Below are positions 1 through 7,756 of a DNA stretch of 34,716 nucleotides, one piece after another. Where the stretch lies: positions 1 through 34,716 of the forward strand of contig JAOUHJ010000030.1 in assembly GCA_029865225.1 (NCBI GenBank), read 5' to 3'. How positions within the stretch are numbered: the stretch's first letter is position 1; each line of letters starts with the position of its first letter. Source of the stretch: Nitrospira sp. (GTDB lineage Bacteria > Nitrospirota > Nitrospiria > Nitrospirales > Nitrospiraceae). Both the position numbers and the translations under genes were made by a program. The notes under the pieces were generated by a model. The model was not told the DNA's origin and made no database searches. It saw only the letters and a program-made list of their open reading frames with translations.

Positions 1-315
1 GAACGCCCAGCCGCCTGTCGGGAGCTGCTTGTCACCTCACCGGCTGATCGCTGTGATGACCTGACCAAGAATCCCATCGACCCAGTTGCTGTGCCTATAC
101 AGGTGAGTACAGTCTTGGGGTTGGTGTGGCAGGAATTGACGGCGGATCCTACGAGGTTGATCCCACTTCCGCTGGCATTGGAATGGGCCGAGCAGCATGA
201 TGAACAGAGTCGTCGTACGTGGAGAGGGGGCGAGTTATTCGATCAAGCGTTGGACAAGACCTGGCGTTTCTTAAGCCAAGCCTTTGTGACAAGCGACAAG
301 GATCCTACCAAATAG
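1..315 (+). CDS. 3' end of an unidentified gene (5' end outside window)
   Basis: The reading frame is open from the first base and closes with TAG at 313-315, giving about 104 C-terminal residues. A GTG at 91 is in frame, but nothing requires it to be the start, so the gene probably begins before the window. The visible part is soluble-looking, with no membrane segment. It is moderately acidic and rich in Leu, Trp and Glu, and its end looks helical (EWAEQHDEQSRRTW, then FDQALDKTWRFLSQ). I do not recognise a family. The gene lies 46 bp upstream of thrH on the same strand and could be co-transcribed with it. Function unknown; that it is coding is supported by the long open frame and compatible codon use. 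Confidence 0.55.
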   Translation, partial: ERPAACRELLVTSPADRCDDLTKNPIDPVAVPIQVSTVLGLVWQELTADPTRLIPLPLALEWAEQHDEQSRRTWRGGELFDQALDKTWRFLSQAFVTSDKDPTK

Positions 316-361
316 TAACGGCTGCAGAGGAAGTGTTCATACATGAGCAAGGAGAGACGAG

Positions 362-973
362 ATGCGTGAGCCAGTTCTGGTGTGTTTGGACCTGGAAGGG
401 GTGTTGGTGTCTGAGATTTGGATCAACGTGGCCTTAAAGACCGGGATCGAAGAGTTGAAGGTCACCACGCGTGAGATGCCGGACTACGATAAGCTCATGG
501 AGCAACGGCTGAAGATACTGGACCGGCACCATCTTAAGATCAACGACATTCAAGCCGTCATCGCCAAGATGGGACCGTTAGACGGGGCGGTAGAATTTAT
601 CGCGTGGCTTCGTGAACGGTACCAGGTCGTGATCTTATCCGATACGTTCTATCAGTTTGCCGAACCGCTGATGCGACAACTGGGGTTCCCAACTCTCTTC
701 TGCAATCAGCTGGAGATTGACGGGAGTGGACGGATCATCGCGTATCACATGCGGATGATGGATCCAAAGAGACACGCCGTGGCCGCTTTCAAATCCCTGA
801 ATTTCCGTACCATTGCGGCTGGTGATTCGTACAATGATACAGCAATGCTGGCGGAGGCCGATGCGGGGTTTTTCTTTAGGCCGCCCGAGCATTTACCGAA
901 AGAATTCCCACAGTTTCCAGTGACGCAGACGTACGGTGAACTTCAGAGTCGATTTGAAAGTGCGGGGTCGTAA
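362..973 (+). CDS. thrH: Phosphoserine phosphatase / homoserine phosphotransferase ThrH (HAD superfamily)
   Basis: The 203-residue product is full length for ThrH, a cytoplasmic HAD-family enzyme. ThrH dephosphorylates phosphoserine, the last step of serine synthesis, and can transfer the phosphate to homoserine. HAD motif I reads CLDLEGVLV (residues 8-16) with Asp10 as predicted nucleophile; the DLEG form with Glu12 is typical of ThrH rather than SerB. Motif II is ILSDTFYQF (Ser in SDT), and motif III is GDSYNDTAML with the two metal-binding aspartates. The ATG at 362 follows an AAGGAGAG ribosome-binding site at good spacing. No other serine or threonine genes are adjacent. It could supply the phosphoserine phosphatase step if no SerB exists elsewhere. 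The gene converges on the porin gene across a 62-bp gap in which I see no clear terminator hairpin. Confidence 0.93.
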   Translation: MREPVLVCLDLEGVLVSEIWINVALKTGIEELKVTTREMPDYDKLMEQRLKILDRHHLKINDIQAVIAKMGPLDGAVEFIAWLRERYQVVILSDTFYQFAEPLMRQLGFPTLFCNQLEIDGSGRIIAYHMRMMDPKRHAVAAFKSLNFRTIAAGDSYNDTAMLAEADAGFFFRPPEHLPKEFPQFPVTQTYGELQSRFESAGS

Positions 974-1035
974 GCAGTCATGAATAGATGCATGGTGTGA
1001 TCGTCAAAGATGTGTGGGACTGGCTCATGAGACGC

Positions 1036-2676
1036 CTAAAAGTTGATCCAGAGTTGAGCGTAAGCCCAATCTTGACCGACGGCTCGGCGTCCTAGATTGT
1101 GTGAAACATAGGAGCCAGGCCAGAAATGACCATAGCCGGTTTGAAAAGCGACCAGGCCTTGCATGAAAAAATGGGTCCAGACGAAATTGATTTCATCACC
1201 GACATGCGTCTTAGTGTTGTCAGGTCTGGAATAGACATAGACACCTTGACTGGCGCGATACCAATTGTCCTTTGCGTTTGCGAGATGCAAGTTCGTGTAC
1301 CAGATCTCAATGTGATCATTCTGCGTTGGGCGCGCTTGGAAATTACCTGAGAAACTCATCATGTTCTTCCACGCCATGACATCCATGTACCCCATGTGGA
1401 TGTGATTAGTCGGGAACAGATTTTCAAATGTGTTGGCCGTTTTGCACGTGCCATAGGCCGCGTTTAGTGTACAATTCGCCCGGCCGTCTCCAGAGGCATA
1501 GTCGAAATTGAAGGCGAGGCGAGGCTTTCCCGGTAGGTTGAACGCAGTATAGCCAAACCAGTTTCTCGTCGCCCAGGCATTGATGTGGAGGCATTTCCCC
1601 TCACCTCCTGGGTTGCCACACAAACTGCTGGCACTGTCAGCAGTGTCTCCCATTTGTCCAAACTGGTAGGCGATTTCATTGGAAAAATCGAAGCCGCCCT
1701 TCTTGACGGCTATGCGGTTCCCAATCGTATGGCGTGTTTGGTTCCCATGCTTGGGTGTCCCGAGACCTTGGATATTATTGCCATCTGCGCCGAGATTGTT
1801 CTTGTAATAGATGTAGAAGGGTTCGACCAGCGCCCATGGGATGGTCTTGATTTGGTTATAGAACACCAGCATGTCGACTTCCCCCTGTGCGTTCTTGGCC
1901 TGACCTGTTCCGGGTAGATTTGGCCCTCCGCTACCGAGCGGGGCGCCCTGTGGGAGATCGGTCTCGGCAAGTCGATACCAGCCGAACGAAGAGTCGATGA
2001 TCTCAGTGCTATAGTTTGTCGTGATCCCGTCGAAGGAGAAACCAGTATTGGCCCAATCGAAGTGGCCGAGCAAACTTTGGTCTCCGAAGACCAGATATTG
2101 TCGGCCTGCCTTGAGGCCGAGGCCCTTGATTCCGGCAAAGTTGCGAATGAGCATGTAGCCCGCTCGAATCCCAAGGGAACAGGTTGATTTCCCACTGCTG
2201 AGGGCAGGGCCACAGGTATGGGAGATCGGGTCTTGGTTACCTCCCCAGGTACGTGAATCAATCAACTCGAGATAGAAATTGATATCCGGAGACAAGTCAT
2301 AGCCGATACCAAATCGGGTGAGCTGTTGAACGAATTGATCGTTGGCTTTGCCAATCAAGCTATTGGGGGTCCCAAGGGGGGCGTTACATTCTCCGGCGCT
2401 TCCGATACCACCTCCGAAACACACATTGTTTCGGTACTCGGGGCGAACGCGCATGTCTGCACGAATCCAGAGATTTCGAATATCGAAATTCCGGCCGATC
2501 CTCGGGTCAAAGAGTTCGTAGGCCTCTTTTTGGGGAATGCCTCGACCGATGACGATGGGATTGGTGATTTTTTCTCCTTCGGGCAGTTCGAACACAGCGT
2601 GAGCTGTGGCAGCGAATGTCAGGAGGAAACTGAGAGCCATGAGGCTGTTGAACGTCTTCGTCCGAATGCTCGACAT
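1036..2676 (-). CDS. Outer-membrane beta-barrel porin, alginate-export family type
   Basis: Predicted outer-membrane beta-barrel of 546 residues. I chose ATG at 2676 because GGAGAA lies 7 bp upstream and the product then begins with a clean signal peptide (MSSIRTKTFNSLMALSFLL..., cleavage near AHA). The longer frame from 2760 would bury this signal peptide. The mature part has alternating beta-strand character. It has segments typical of the alginate-export (AlgE-like) family, such as LTRFGIGYDLSPDINFYLEL followed by DSRTWG, and NTGFSFDGITTNY. It ends in Phe (LWINF), the usual BAM recognition signal. The mature chain has exactly eight cysteines in four close pairs: 86/97, 155/166, 353/362 and 402/411. 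This suggests disulfide-closed loops. Substrate unknown; the family name does not imply alginate here. It lies downstream of two Tat-component genes with a 269-bp leader region. Confidence 0.82.
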   Translation of the reverse strand: MSSIRTKTFNSLMALSFLLTFAATAHAVFELPEGEKITNPIVIGRGIPQKEAYELFDPRIGRNFDIRNLWIRADMRVRPEYRNNVCFGGGIGSAGECNAPLGTPNSLIGKANDQFVQQLTRFGIGYDLSPDINFYLELIDSRTWGGNQDPISHTCGPALSSGKSTCSLGIRAGYMLIRNFAGIKGLGLKAGRQYLVFGDQSLLGHFDWANTGFSFDGITTNYSTEIIDSSFGWYRLAETDLPQGAPLGSGGPNLPGTGQAKNAQGEVDMLVFYNQIKTIPWALVEPFYIYYKNNLGADGNNIQGLGTPKHGNQTRHTIGNRIAVKKGGFDFSNEIAYQFGQMGDTADSASSLCGNPGGEGKCLHINAWATRNWFGYTAFNLPGKPRLAFNFDYASGDGRANCTLNAAYGTCKTANTFENLFPTNHIHMGYMDVMAWKNMMSFSGNFQARPTQNDHIEIWYTNLHLANAKDNWYRASQGVYVYSRPDNTKTHVGDEINFVWTHFFMQGLVAFQTGYGHFWPGSYVSHNLGRRAVGQDWAYAQLWINF

Positions 2677-2945
2677 GATATGTTCTCCGATCGAGGTTAC
2701 GGTGTTAGCGCCTTCGCGTTGGTCACAATCGCCCGGGTTGTGCCCATAGACAAGGAACAAAGCAGCTGATGCTTGACTTTATCCCCGACCCAATCGCGGG
2801 TCAGACCGCCTGTAGTAGCGAGCAATGCGCTTGAGCTACATGAAGGTCGCCGGGGGAGATCCTTGCGAGGCAGAATTTAGTAAAGCAGGTCTATCGTCGA
2901 TAGCTGTGTCATTCGCATTCAAGCAGGGTGCGTTAGCTCCCCGTA

Positions 2946-3245
2946 TCAGACGGGGCCGGACTTACTGGCTGTTTCGTTACCCTCCTCTGCAGATCGACCT
3001 GCAGCAGTAATCTCTTCCTCTGCTTCTTTCATAGAAGCTTGGAAGTCCTGCTCGACCGTTTTAACCTCCTGTTGGATAAGATTAAGCTCGGGTTCCACGG
3101 ACTTGCGCAGGTCGTCGGCAGTATCCTTAAAGCCCTTGATAGCCTTTCCAACTTGCCTTCCAACCTCCGGCAGTTGTTTGGGGCCGAAGAGGAGGAATGC
3201 GATGATCAGGATGATTAAGATCTCGCTTGTGCCCAGTCCGAACAT
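2946..3245 (-). CDS. Twin-arginine translocase component, TatA/TatB type
   Basis: A 99-residue protein with the TatA/B/E layout: a short periplasmic N-terminus (MFGLGTSE), one membrane helix (about residues 7-21, ILIILIIAFLLFG), the hinge FGPKQLPEVG, and an amphipathic helix (RQVGKAIKGFKDTADDLRK). An acidic coiled tail follows, ending ASKSGPV. FGP at the hinge and the long Glu-rich tail lean toward TatB, whereas the upstream paralogue (3312-3599) looks more like TatA. Sequence alone does not settle this. Tat components build the channel that exports folded proteins through the inner membrane. The start follows the upstream stop by 66 bp, and no strong ribosome-binding site is visible. No tatC is in the window. 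Confidence 0.85.
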   Translation of the reverse strand: MFGLGTSEILIILIIAFLLFGPKQLPEVGRQVGKAIKGFKDTADDLRKSVEPELNLIQQEVKTVEQDFQASMKEAEEEITAAGRSAEEGNETASKSGPV

Positions 3246-3311
3246 AGTTCACAGTGGTTCAGCTATGCTGACGGTGCTATGTGCTCCAGCCGTCACGCTT
3301 CAGCTGGGCAA

Positions 3312-3599
3312 TTAACCTTGTTTCATCTGGCCCGGTTGGGTCGTTTGCTGACCGGGCGATCGCGATGATTCCGATTCGTTGGTGGTCTGGCCAGATGGAG
3401 TAGTCTGGGATTGTGCGTGTTGGGATTGCTCTTCTCCGGGTGTGACGTCGATCGCGTCAGCCTCATGGACTGATTTCTTAAATCCTTTGATGGCCTTGCC
3501 GAGGCCTTCTCCTAGTTGTGGGAGTTTGCCGGCGCCAAAAATGATCAACACAATGATCAAGATCAGCAGTAACTCCATCCAGCCAAATGAACCGAACAT
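3312..3599 (-). CDS. tatA: Twin-arginine translocase pore subunit TatA
   Basis: A 95-residue protein with N-terminal helix MELLLILIIVLIIFG (about residues 8-22), hinge FGAGKLPQLG, and amphipathic helix EGLGKAIKGFKKSVHEAD. This is the canonical TatA pattern. The C-terminal third is low-complexity and rich in Gln, Ser and Thr, ending GQMKQG; it is probably disordered and cytoplasmic. Start ATG at 3599 has GAGG five bases upstream. TatA oligomerises around a TatBC-substrate complex to move folded proteins into the periplasm. It sits directly upstream of a second TatA/B-type gene, but TatC is not here and must be encoded elsewhere. Confidence 0.92.
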   Translation of the reverse strand: MFGSFGWMELLLILIIVLIIFGAGKLPQLGEGLGKAIKGFKKSVHEADAIDVTPGEEQSQHAQSQTTPSGQTTNESESSRSPGQQTTQPGQMKQG

Positions 3600-3740
3600 C
3601 GATACCTCACACCCACATTTTGGACGGTCGGCTACGCATGACAGGGACCTGCGTCGGCCTCCGGAATCCGCAAAACTGTTCGGCTGCGAGGCTATAGAAG
3701 ATCGTATGACAAAGTCAAGCGAGGGAGGGAGAAAAAGCCG

Positions 3741-4823
3741 TCAGGATGGCTGGATAATGCCTCCCCCGAGGACCGCATCATGGTCGTAGAAAACAGCAGA
3801 TTGCCCTGGGCTGATCGCTCTCTGTGGGTGGTGAAATCGGACCCCAAGGCCGGAGGTGCCGAGTGGTGAAACCGTCGCGGGTGTTGCGGGTGTCGCATAG
3901 CGAAGTTTGATTTGGACCTCCGTTTCGCCTTGGGTGAGTCGTGGATCCAGGAGATTGAGATCTGACACGGTGCAGGCGTTCTTGTAGAGAGATTCCTCTG
4001 GGCCGAGCAGGACTGTGTTGGTAAAAGGATTGACTTGCTGAACATAGAGGCGTTGACCGGTGGCAATGCCGAGGCCTCGGCGCTGACCGGGTGTGTAGAA
4101 GGCAATGCCGTCGTGTTCGCCGAGCGGGACTCCAGCTTCGTTAATAAAGAGGCCGGATTTCTTGGCTGTGGGCCGCTCGTGTTGGATAAAGGTCCGATAG
4201 TCGCCCTGAGTCACAAAACAAATCTCCTGGCTTTCCTTGAGCTCGTCTGGCGGTAGGCCTAAGGCTTCCGCCTCTTCCCATACGGTTGATTTGAGAAGCT
4301 CACCAACGGGGAAGAGGAGCTTCCGTAACCACTGACGGTGGAGCCTATAGAGAAAATACGTTTGATCTTTGCGGTGATCAACGGCTCGAGAAAGAGTCGG
4401 AATTGGGCCATCCATCGTGAGCCGAGCATAGTGACCTGTCGCAACATAGTCGAAGCCTTGGGTGGTTGCCAGGTCGATGAGAGTCCGGATCTTGACTCGT
4501 TCATTACAGCGAACACAGGGATTGGGTGTTGTGCCAGACGTGTAGCCGGAAAGAAAATCGTCGATCACACCGGCTCGAAAAGATTCACGGGCATCCAGGA
4601 CATTGTGCGGAATATTGAGACGTTGAGCGACGTGCTTAGCAAGCCCTACTTTACAGCAACCTCGTTCTTGCCATTTTTTCGAGGTGGCGACTGAGTCGTC
4701 CTCGTGTTCCCATACCTGGAGGGTGATACCGTGGACATTATAACCCTGGCGAACCAGCAATGCCGCTGCGACGGAGCTGTCAACTCCACCGCTCATTCCA
4801 AGAAGAACGGAGGGACGATTCAT
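3741..4823 (-). CDS. mnmA: tRNA-specific 2-thiouridylase MnmA
   Basis: A 360-residue cytoplasmic enzyme that thiolates U34 of tRNAs for Lys, Glu and Gln, using ATP and sulfur relayed from a cysteine desulfurase. Visible features are the ATP-pyrophosphatase PP-loop GMSGGVDSS near residues 9-17, the catalytic cysteine in NPCVRCNE, and the second active-site cysteine in QEICFVTQGDYR. The C-terminal beta-barrel segment contains RRGLGIATGQRLYVQ. I chose ATG at 4823 because MNRPSVLLGMSGG matches the family's usual start. The open frame extends 55 codons further into the region between mnmA and the bactofilin gene, but that extension is low-complexity and not family-like. It starts 37 bp after the bactofilin stop. 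MnmE and MnmG, which build the other half of the mnm5s2U34 modification, are encoded in the same block. Confidence 0.95.
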   Translation of the reverse strand: MNRPSVLLGMSGGVDSSVAAALLVRQGYNVHGITLQVWEHEDDSVATSKKWQERGCCKVGLAKHVAQRLNIPHNVLDARESFRAGVIDDFLSGYTSGTTPNPCVRCNERVKIRTLIDLATTQGFDYVATGHYARLTMDGPIPTLSRAVDHRKDQTYFLYRLHRQWLRKLLFPVGELLKSTVWEEAEALGLPPDELKESQEICFVTQGDYRTFIQHERPTAKKSGLFINEAGVPLGEHDGIAFYTPGQRRGLGIATGQRLYVQQVNPFTNTVLLGPEESLYKNACTVSDLNLLDPRLTQGETEVQIKLRYATPATPATVSPLGTSGLGVRFHHPQRAISPGQSAVFYDHDAVLGGGIIQPS

Positions 4824-4860
4824 GGTGCCTGGTATTGTAGCGGGAGGAGTGCGTGAAGAG

Positions 4861-5307
4861 CTAGAGGTCGGAGGCCCGCATCTTGGCACGGTGGCCGGAA
4901 AAATCGTAGGCGTGCTTGGATGGCGAAGGCTGCTCCTCAACCCATTTATGAGCCCCCATATCACACATCCCGTGGAAGTGGGCCCCATCTTCTATTGAAA
5001 TGCCGGGTGTTCGAATATCCCCGATCAGCACACCATGTTTCTGTATTAATATCTTGGCCGTCGCGGTCACTGTGCCGTTGATTTTTCCACTGGTCATCAG
5101 GGTTCCCACTGAAATGATGCCCTTGACCGTAGCTTGTTCACCTACGATCAAGGTTCCTGTGGTATGGACCTCGCCCTCCACGCGTCCGTCGATACGGATC
5201 GTTCCATCAAAGGTGACCACTCCTTTGAAATCCACTCCTTTGGCGAGGAACGTGAAATTTTCGCTGTCGCCTGTCTCCGGAACCTGCTTTTCGCCTATGG
5301 CCCACAT
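4861..5307 (-). CDS. Bactofilin family cytoskeletal protein (first copy)
   Basis: A 148-residue bactofilin. The core (about residues 16-110) is a right-handed beta-helix of short repeating turns: FLAKGVDFKGVVTFDG, then TIRIDGRVEGEVHTTG, TLIVGEQATVKG, and a KINGTVTAT turn. Bactofilins polymerise without nucleotide into filaments that scaffold cell-wall enzymes, polar complexes or chromosome-segregation proteins. The tail after residue 112 (KWVEEQPSPSKHAYDF...) is polar and basic and resembles the disordered arms of the family. An AAGGAG lies about 12 bases before the ATG, which is rather long. It lies between a second bactofilin and mnmA, downstream of parAB, on the same strand. Confidence 0.92.
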   Translation of the reverse strand: MWAIGEKQVPETGDSENFTFLAKGVDFKGVVTFDGTIRIDGRVEGEVHTTGTLIVGEQATVKGIISVGTLMTSGKINGTVTATAKILIQKHGVLIGDIRTPGISIEDGAHFHGMCDMGAHKWVEEQPSPSKHAYDFSGHRAKMRASDL

Positions 5308-5421
5308 TAGGGTTCCCAGCTCCTTGTGACAAAAAACTGACGAGGTATGCTCTTTACAGCATCACCTGGTTCACGAAGGGCGCCCACTCGTCGTACGTCG
5401 AGGTGAAGGGATAGCACATCG

Positions 5422-5913
5422 CTAGCCGTTCACTTTTCGGAGAGGGATGTCGCCGACTGTTCCAACCGGATGGAGCACCGTTTCCCGTTGGATCGGTCGA
5501 ACAGGTTGTTCCATCTCCAATGTGCCGTTAAAGAGAACTCCTTCTTCAATGGAGAGCATCGGGGTGGTGACCCCGCCATCGATGATAGCAGGGGCCCGGA
5601 GTTTCATCTTGTCTTTTGCATGAATGTCGCCAGTGATCTTGCCTTTGCACACGATCGTACCAGCGGTTACTTTTGCCGTGATCACGGCCTCTTCTCCTAC
5701 GAGCAGGACCCCCTCAGTGTGGATTTCACCTTCGAGGGTTCCGTCAATTCTAACGGTCCCGTGATAGGTAATCGTACCTTTGAAAACAACGCCCTTTCCG
5801 ACAAAGGCACTGACATCTTGCCCTGCATCTGACCGTGTGGATTCGAAACTTGGTGCGGGACCGTCAAGGTCCACCTCATCAGCGCGTCTGCCATCTTGCT
5901 TGTCCTTCCACAT
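5422..5913 (-). CDS. Bactofilin family cytoskeletal protein (second copy)
   Basis: A 163-residue bactofilin paralogous to the copy at 4861-5307. The beta-helix core begins near FVGKGVVFKGTITYHG and continues with TVRIDGTLEGEIHTEG, VLLVGEEAVITAKV and a KITGDIHAKDK turn. The N-terminus (MWKDKQDGRRADEVD) is charged and carries no hydrophobic membrane-targeting segment. The C-terminal arm (QPVRPIQRETVLHPVG) is about 35 residues long and ends IPLRKVNG. The start has a strong GGAGAGGAGG ribosome-binding site. It is the first gene after parB in the transcription direction, with a 187-bp gap that could hold its own promoter. Two non-identical copies suggest co-polymers or division of labour. Confidence 0.92.
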   Translation of the reverse strand: MWKDKQDGRRADEVDLDGPAPSFESTRSDAGQDVSAFVGKGVVFKGTITYHGTVRIDGTLEGEIHTEGVLLVGEEAVITAKVTAGTIVCKGKITGDIHAKDKMKLRAPAIIDGGVTTPMLSIEEGVLFNGTLEMEQPVRPIQRETVLHPVGTVGDIPLRKVNG

Positions 5914-6100
5914 ACGGTCGCCTCCTCTCCCTGCGTGGGATAGTGGTTAGTAGCCGAATTATGAGTTCGTTCCCGTTAGGTGTCGTATCGGTCGGTCGTG
6001 CCAAGATATTTAGCGTTGAGAAGTGAAAAAAAGGCAAATAGATGTGGATTCTTGACCAGGGGGCCAGTAACTGCGTGAGGGGGGGGTGATTTAGGGAGAG

Positions 6101-6949
6101 CTAGCCGAGAAGAATATCGACAACGCCATCAAGCTCTTCCTTTGAGAAGCAATGAATCACGAGTCGTCCTCCCTGTTTTTGAGGCTCGACGGTCACTTTT
6201 GTACCAAGGCGCTTCTGGAGGCGAGTCTCGAGATCCGCCCAGAGTGAGTTGTGTGTAGGGATGGGACGACGGGTGTTTTTCTCGAGAGAATGGGTAATCA
6301 GTTTTTCTGTGGCTCGCACGGAAAGGGAGGCGGAGACAACCTTCTTTCCAATACGGAGTTGTTCTTCTGGAGAGGGGAGACCGAGTATCACTTTGGCGTG
6401 ACCAGCTGATAGGCGTCCAGTTTCAACGAGCTCCTGGAGTTCGGGATGCAGGTGTGTGAGACGAATAAAGTTTGCGACGGATGACCGATCGCGTCCGACT
6501 TTGAGCGCAATTGCGTCCTGTGTGAGGCCGAATTCCTTCATCATTCTGGTATAGGCGCGTGCGGTTTCCATTGGATTCAAGTCTTCTCGTTGGATATTTT
6601 CGATCAGGGCCAGCAATAAGGATTCCTGATCGGAGCAATTTTTAATAATCACAGGGATGGTCTCAAGGCCTGCCTCTTTGGAGGCCCGCCATCGGCGTTC
6701 TCCCGCGATGAGTTCATAGGTGCCGTCTCCTTTGCGTCGCACGACGATTGGCTGCAGAACACCGCTTTCCTTAATGGAGGCAGCGAGGTTAGCTAGTTCC
6801 TCCTCTGGAAAGTGGTGGCGAGGCTGATAACGATTTGGGACAATGGCGTCGATCCGGAGCCGTTGAATATCGGCTCCCTCGGCAGAGGGGGTGACCTTGG
6901 TGGGTGCTAGAAGGGCCCCAAGGCCCTTACCGAGCGCTTTCTTTTCCAT
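6101..6949 (-). CDS. parB: Chromosome-partitioning protein ParB (CTP-dependent clamp)
   Basis: A 282-residue ParB. It binds parS, closes into a CTP-loaded sliding clamp and is moved by ParA to segregate origins. The N-terminus ([14 protein letters not shown]) is the usual ParA-stimulating arm. The CTP-binding fold shows GERRWRA (83-89) and ENIQRED (117-123). The parS-binding helix-turn-helix lies near [19 protein letters not shown] (142-160). The C-terminal 40 residues form the dimerisation domain. The ATG lies inside the end of parA (23-bp overlap), indicating translational coupling. Two parS sites lie 0.8 and 1.5 kb upstream of its start, so it probably loads in its own neighbourhood. An uninterrupted run of eight G (6079-6086, + strand) follows the stop. 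Confidence 0.97.
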   Translation of the reverse strand: MEKKALGKGLGALLAPTKVTPSAEGADIQRLRIDAIVPNRYQPRHHFPEEELANLAASIKESGVLQPIVVRRKGDGTYELIAGERRWRASKEAGLETIPVIIKNCSDQESLLLALIENIQREDLNPMETARAYTRMMKEFGLTQDAIALKVGRDRSSVANFIRLTHLHPELQELVETGRLSAGHAKVILGLPSPEEQLRIGKKVVSASLSVRATEKLITHSLEKNTRRPIPTHNSLWADLETRLQKRLGTKVTVEPQKQGGRLVIHCFSKEELDGVVDILLG

Positions 6950-7703
6950 GAGCTATAAACTCCTTAGCTAGAAGTACGTAGGATTGGGATCCTGCGGACG
7001 CAGCGTTGTACAAGATTCCCGGCCGACCGTAACTCGGTGCTTCTGCAAGGGCTACATTGCGAGGAATGACAGCTTGATAGACTTTGTGGGCGAAGTGAGA
7101 TCGGATTTGCTCGGTCACCTGTCGAGCCAAGCTGTTGCGCGAATCGTACATGGTCAAGACGATTCCTTGAATTTCCAAATTTTGGTTCACGGATTGCCTG
7201 ATAAGTTCAATGCTGTCAATAAGGCGTGTCAGGCCTTCCATGGCGTAGTATTCACACTGTACTGGTATGAGGACTGAATCAGCAGCCGTCAGGGCGTTGA
7301 GAGTCAGAACTCCGAGGGCTGGCGGGCAGTCAACAAAAATCAGATCATACTTTTCCCTTATGTCACCAATGATTGATTTCAGATGTCCCTCACGTTCTTC
7401 AAGATTGGCGAGTTCGACTTCCGCGCCCGCAAGATCTGCATTGGATGGAAGTAGCGAAAGCCCTTGTATAGTTGTTTCGAGAGAAGCTTCTTGGATCGAA
7501 GTGTTTTTTACAAGGCATGTGTACGTGGTTTTCGTCAAGGATCGCTGATCAATTCCTAAACCACTTGTGGCATTCCCCTGGGGGTCCATATCAATGAGTA
7601 AGACAGATTTTCCCTCAAGTGCGATGGCGGCAGAAAGATTGATGGCTGTCGTTGTCTTTCCAACGCCTCCTTTTTGATTTGCTATAGCGATGATTTTTGC
7701 CAT
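6927..7703 (-). CDS. parA: Chromosome-partitioning ATPase ParA (Soj)
   Basis: A 258-residue deviant Walker ATPase, the short Soj-type form without an N-terminal HTH domain. The deviant Walker A is KGGVGKTT (11-18), with the signature lysine Lys11 and Lys16. A' is [10 protein letters not shown], and Walker B is in LIFVDCPP. C-terminal basic and hydrophobic residues are those used for nonspecific DNA binding. ParA-ATP coats the nucleoid and ParB triggers hydrolysis, producing directed origin movement. In this cell it may also contact the downstream bactofilins, but that is inference from gene order. It starts 54 bp after rsmG, with a parS palindrome in that gap, and overlaps parB at its 3' end. 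Confidence 0.97.
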   Translation of the reverse strand: MAKIIAIANQKGGVGKTTTAINLSAAIALEGKSVLLIDMDPQGNATSGLGIDQRSLTKTTYTCLVKNTSIQEASLETTIQGLSLLPSNADLAGAEVELANLEEREGHLKSIIGDIREKYDLIFVDCPPALGVLTLNALTAADSVLIPVQCEYYAMEGLTRLIDSIELIRQSVNQNLEIQGIVLTMYDSRNSLARQVTEQIRSHFAHKVYQAVIPRNVALAEAPSYGRPGILYNAASAGSQSYVLLAKEFIAHGKESAR

Positions 7704-7727
7704 TAAGGTACTCCAGGACTGGAATCA

Positions 7728-7743
7728 TGTTCCACGTGGAACA
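7728..7743. other. parS centromere site 1
   Basis: The sequence is TGTTCCACGTGGAACA, a perfect 16-bp palindrome. It matches the ParB-binding parS consensus, in the variant with CC/GG instead of TT/AA next to the CACGTG core. It lies in the short gap between the rsmG stop and the parA start. It is embedded in a 19-bp stretch (CATGTTCCACGTGGAACAA) repeated identically at the rsmG start. The presence of parA and parB immediately beside it makes the assignment strong. Confidence 0.93.
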
Positions 7744-7756
7744 ACAAATATCATCT

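Noticed and set aside
1710-2261. 183-residue open frame inside the porin gene, other frame on the same strand
   Set aside because: It is a shadow of the porin: no start signal, low-complexity basic and Ser-rich translation, no recognisable domain.
4824-4988. N-terminal extension of mnmA by 55 codons
   Set aside because: The extension is low-complexity, overlaps the end of the bactofilin gene and precedes the normal family start MNRPSVLLGMSGG.
6079-6086. Run of eight G as a phase-variation tract
   Set aside because: It lies after the parB stop and outside any clear promoter spacing, so slippage would change no reading frame.
5914-6100. TGGCAC motif as a sigma-54 promoter for the bactofilins
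   Set aside because: The matching -12 TTGC element is missing at the required distance.
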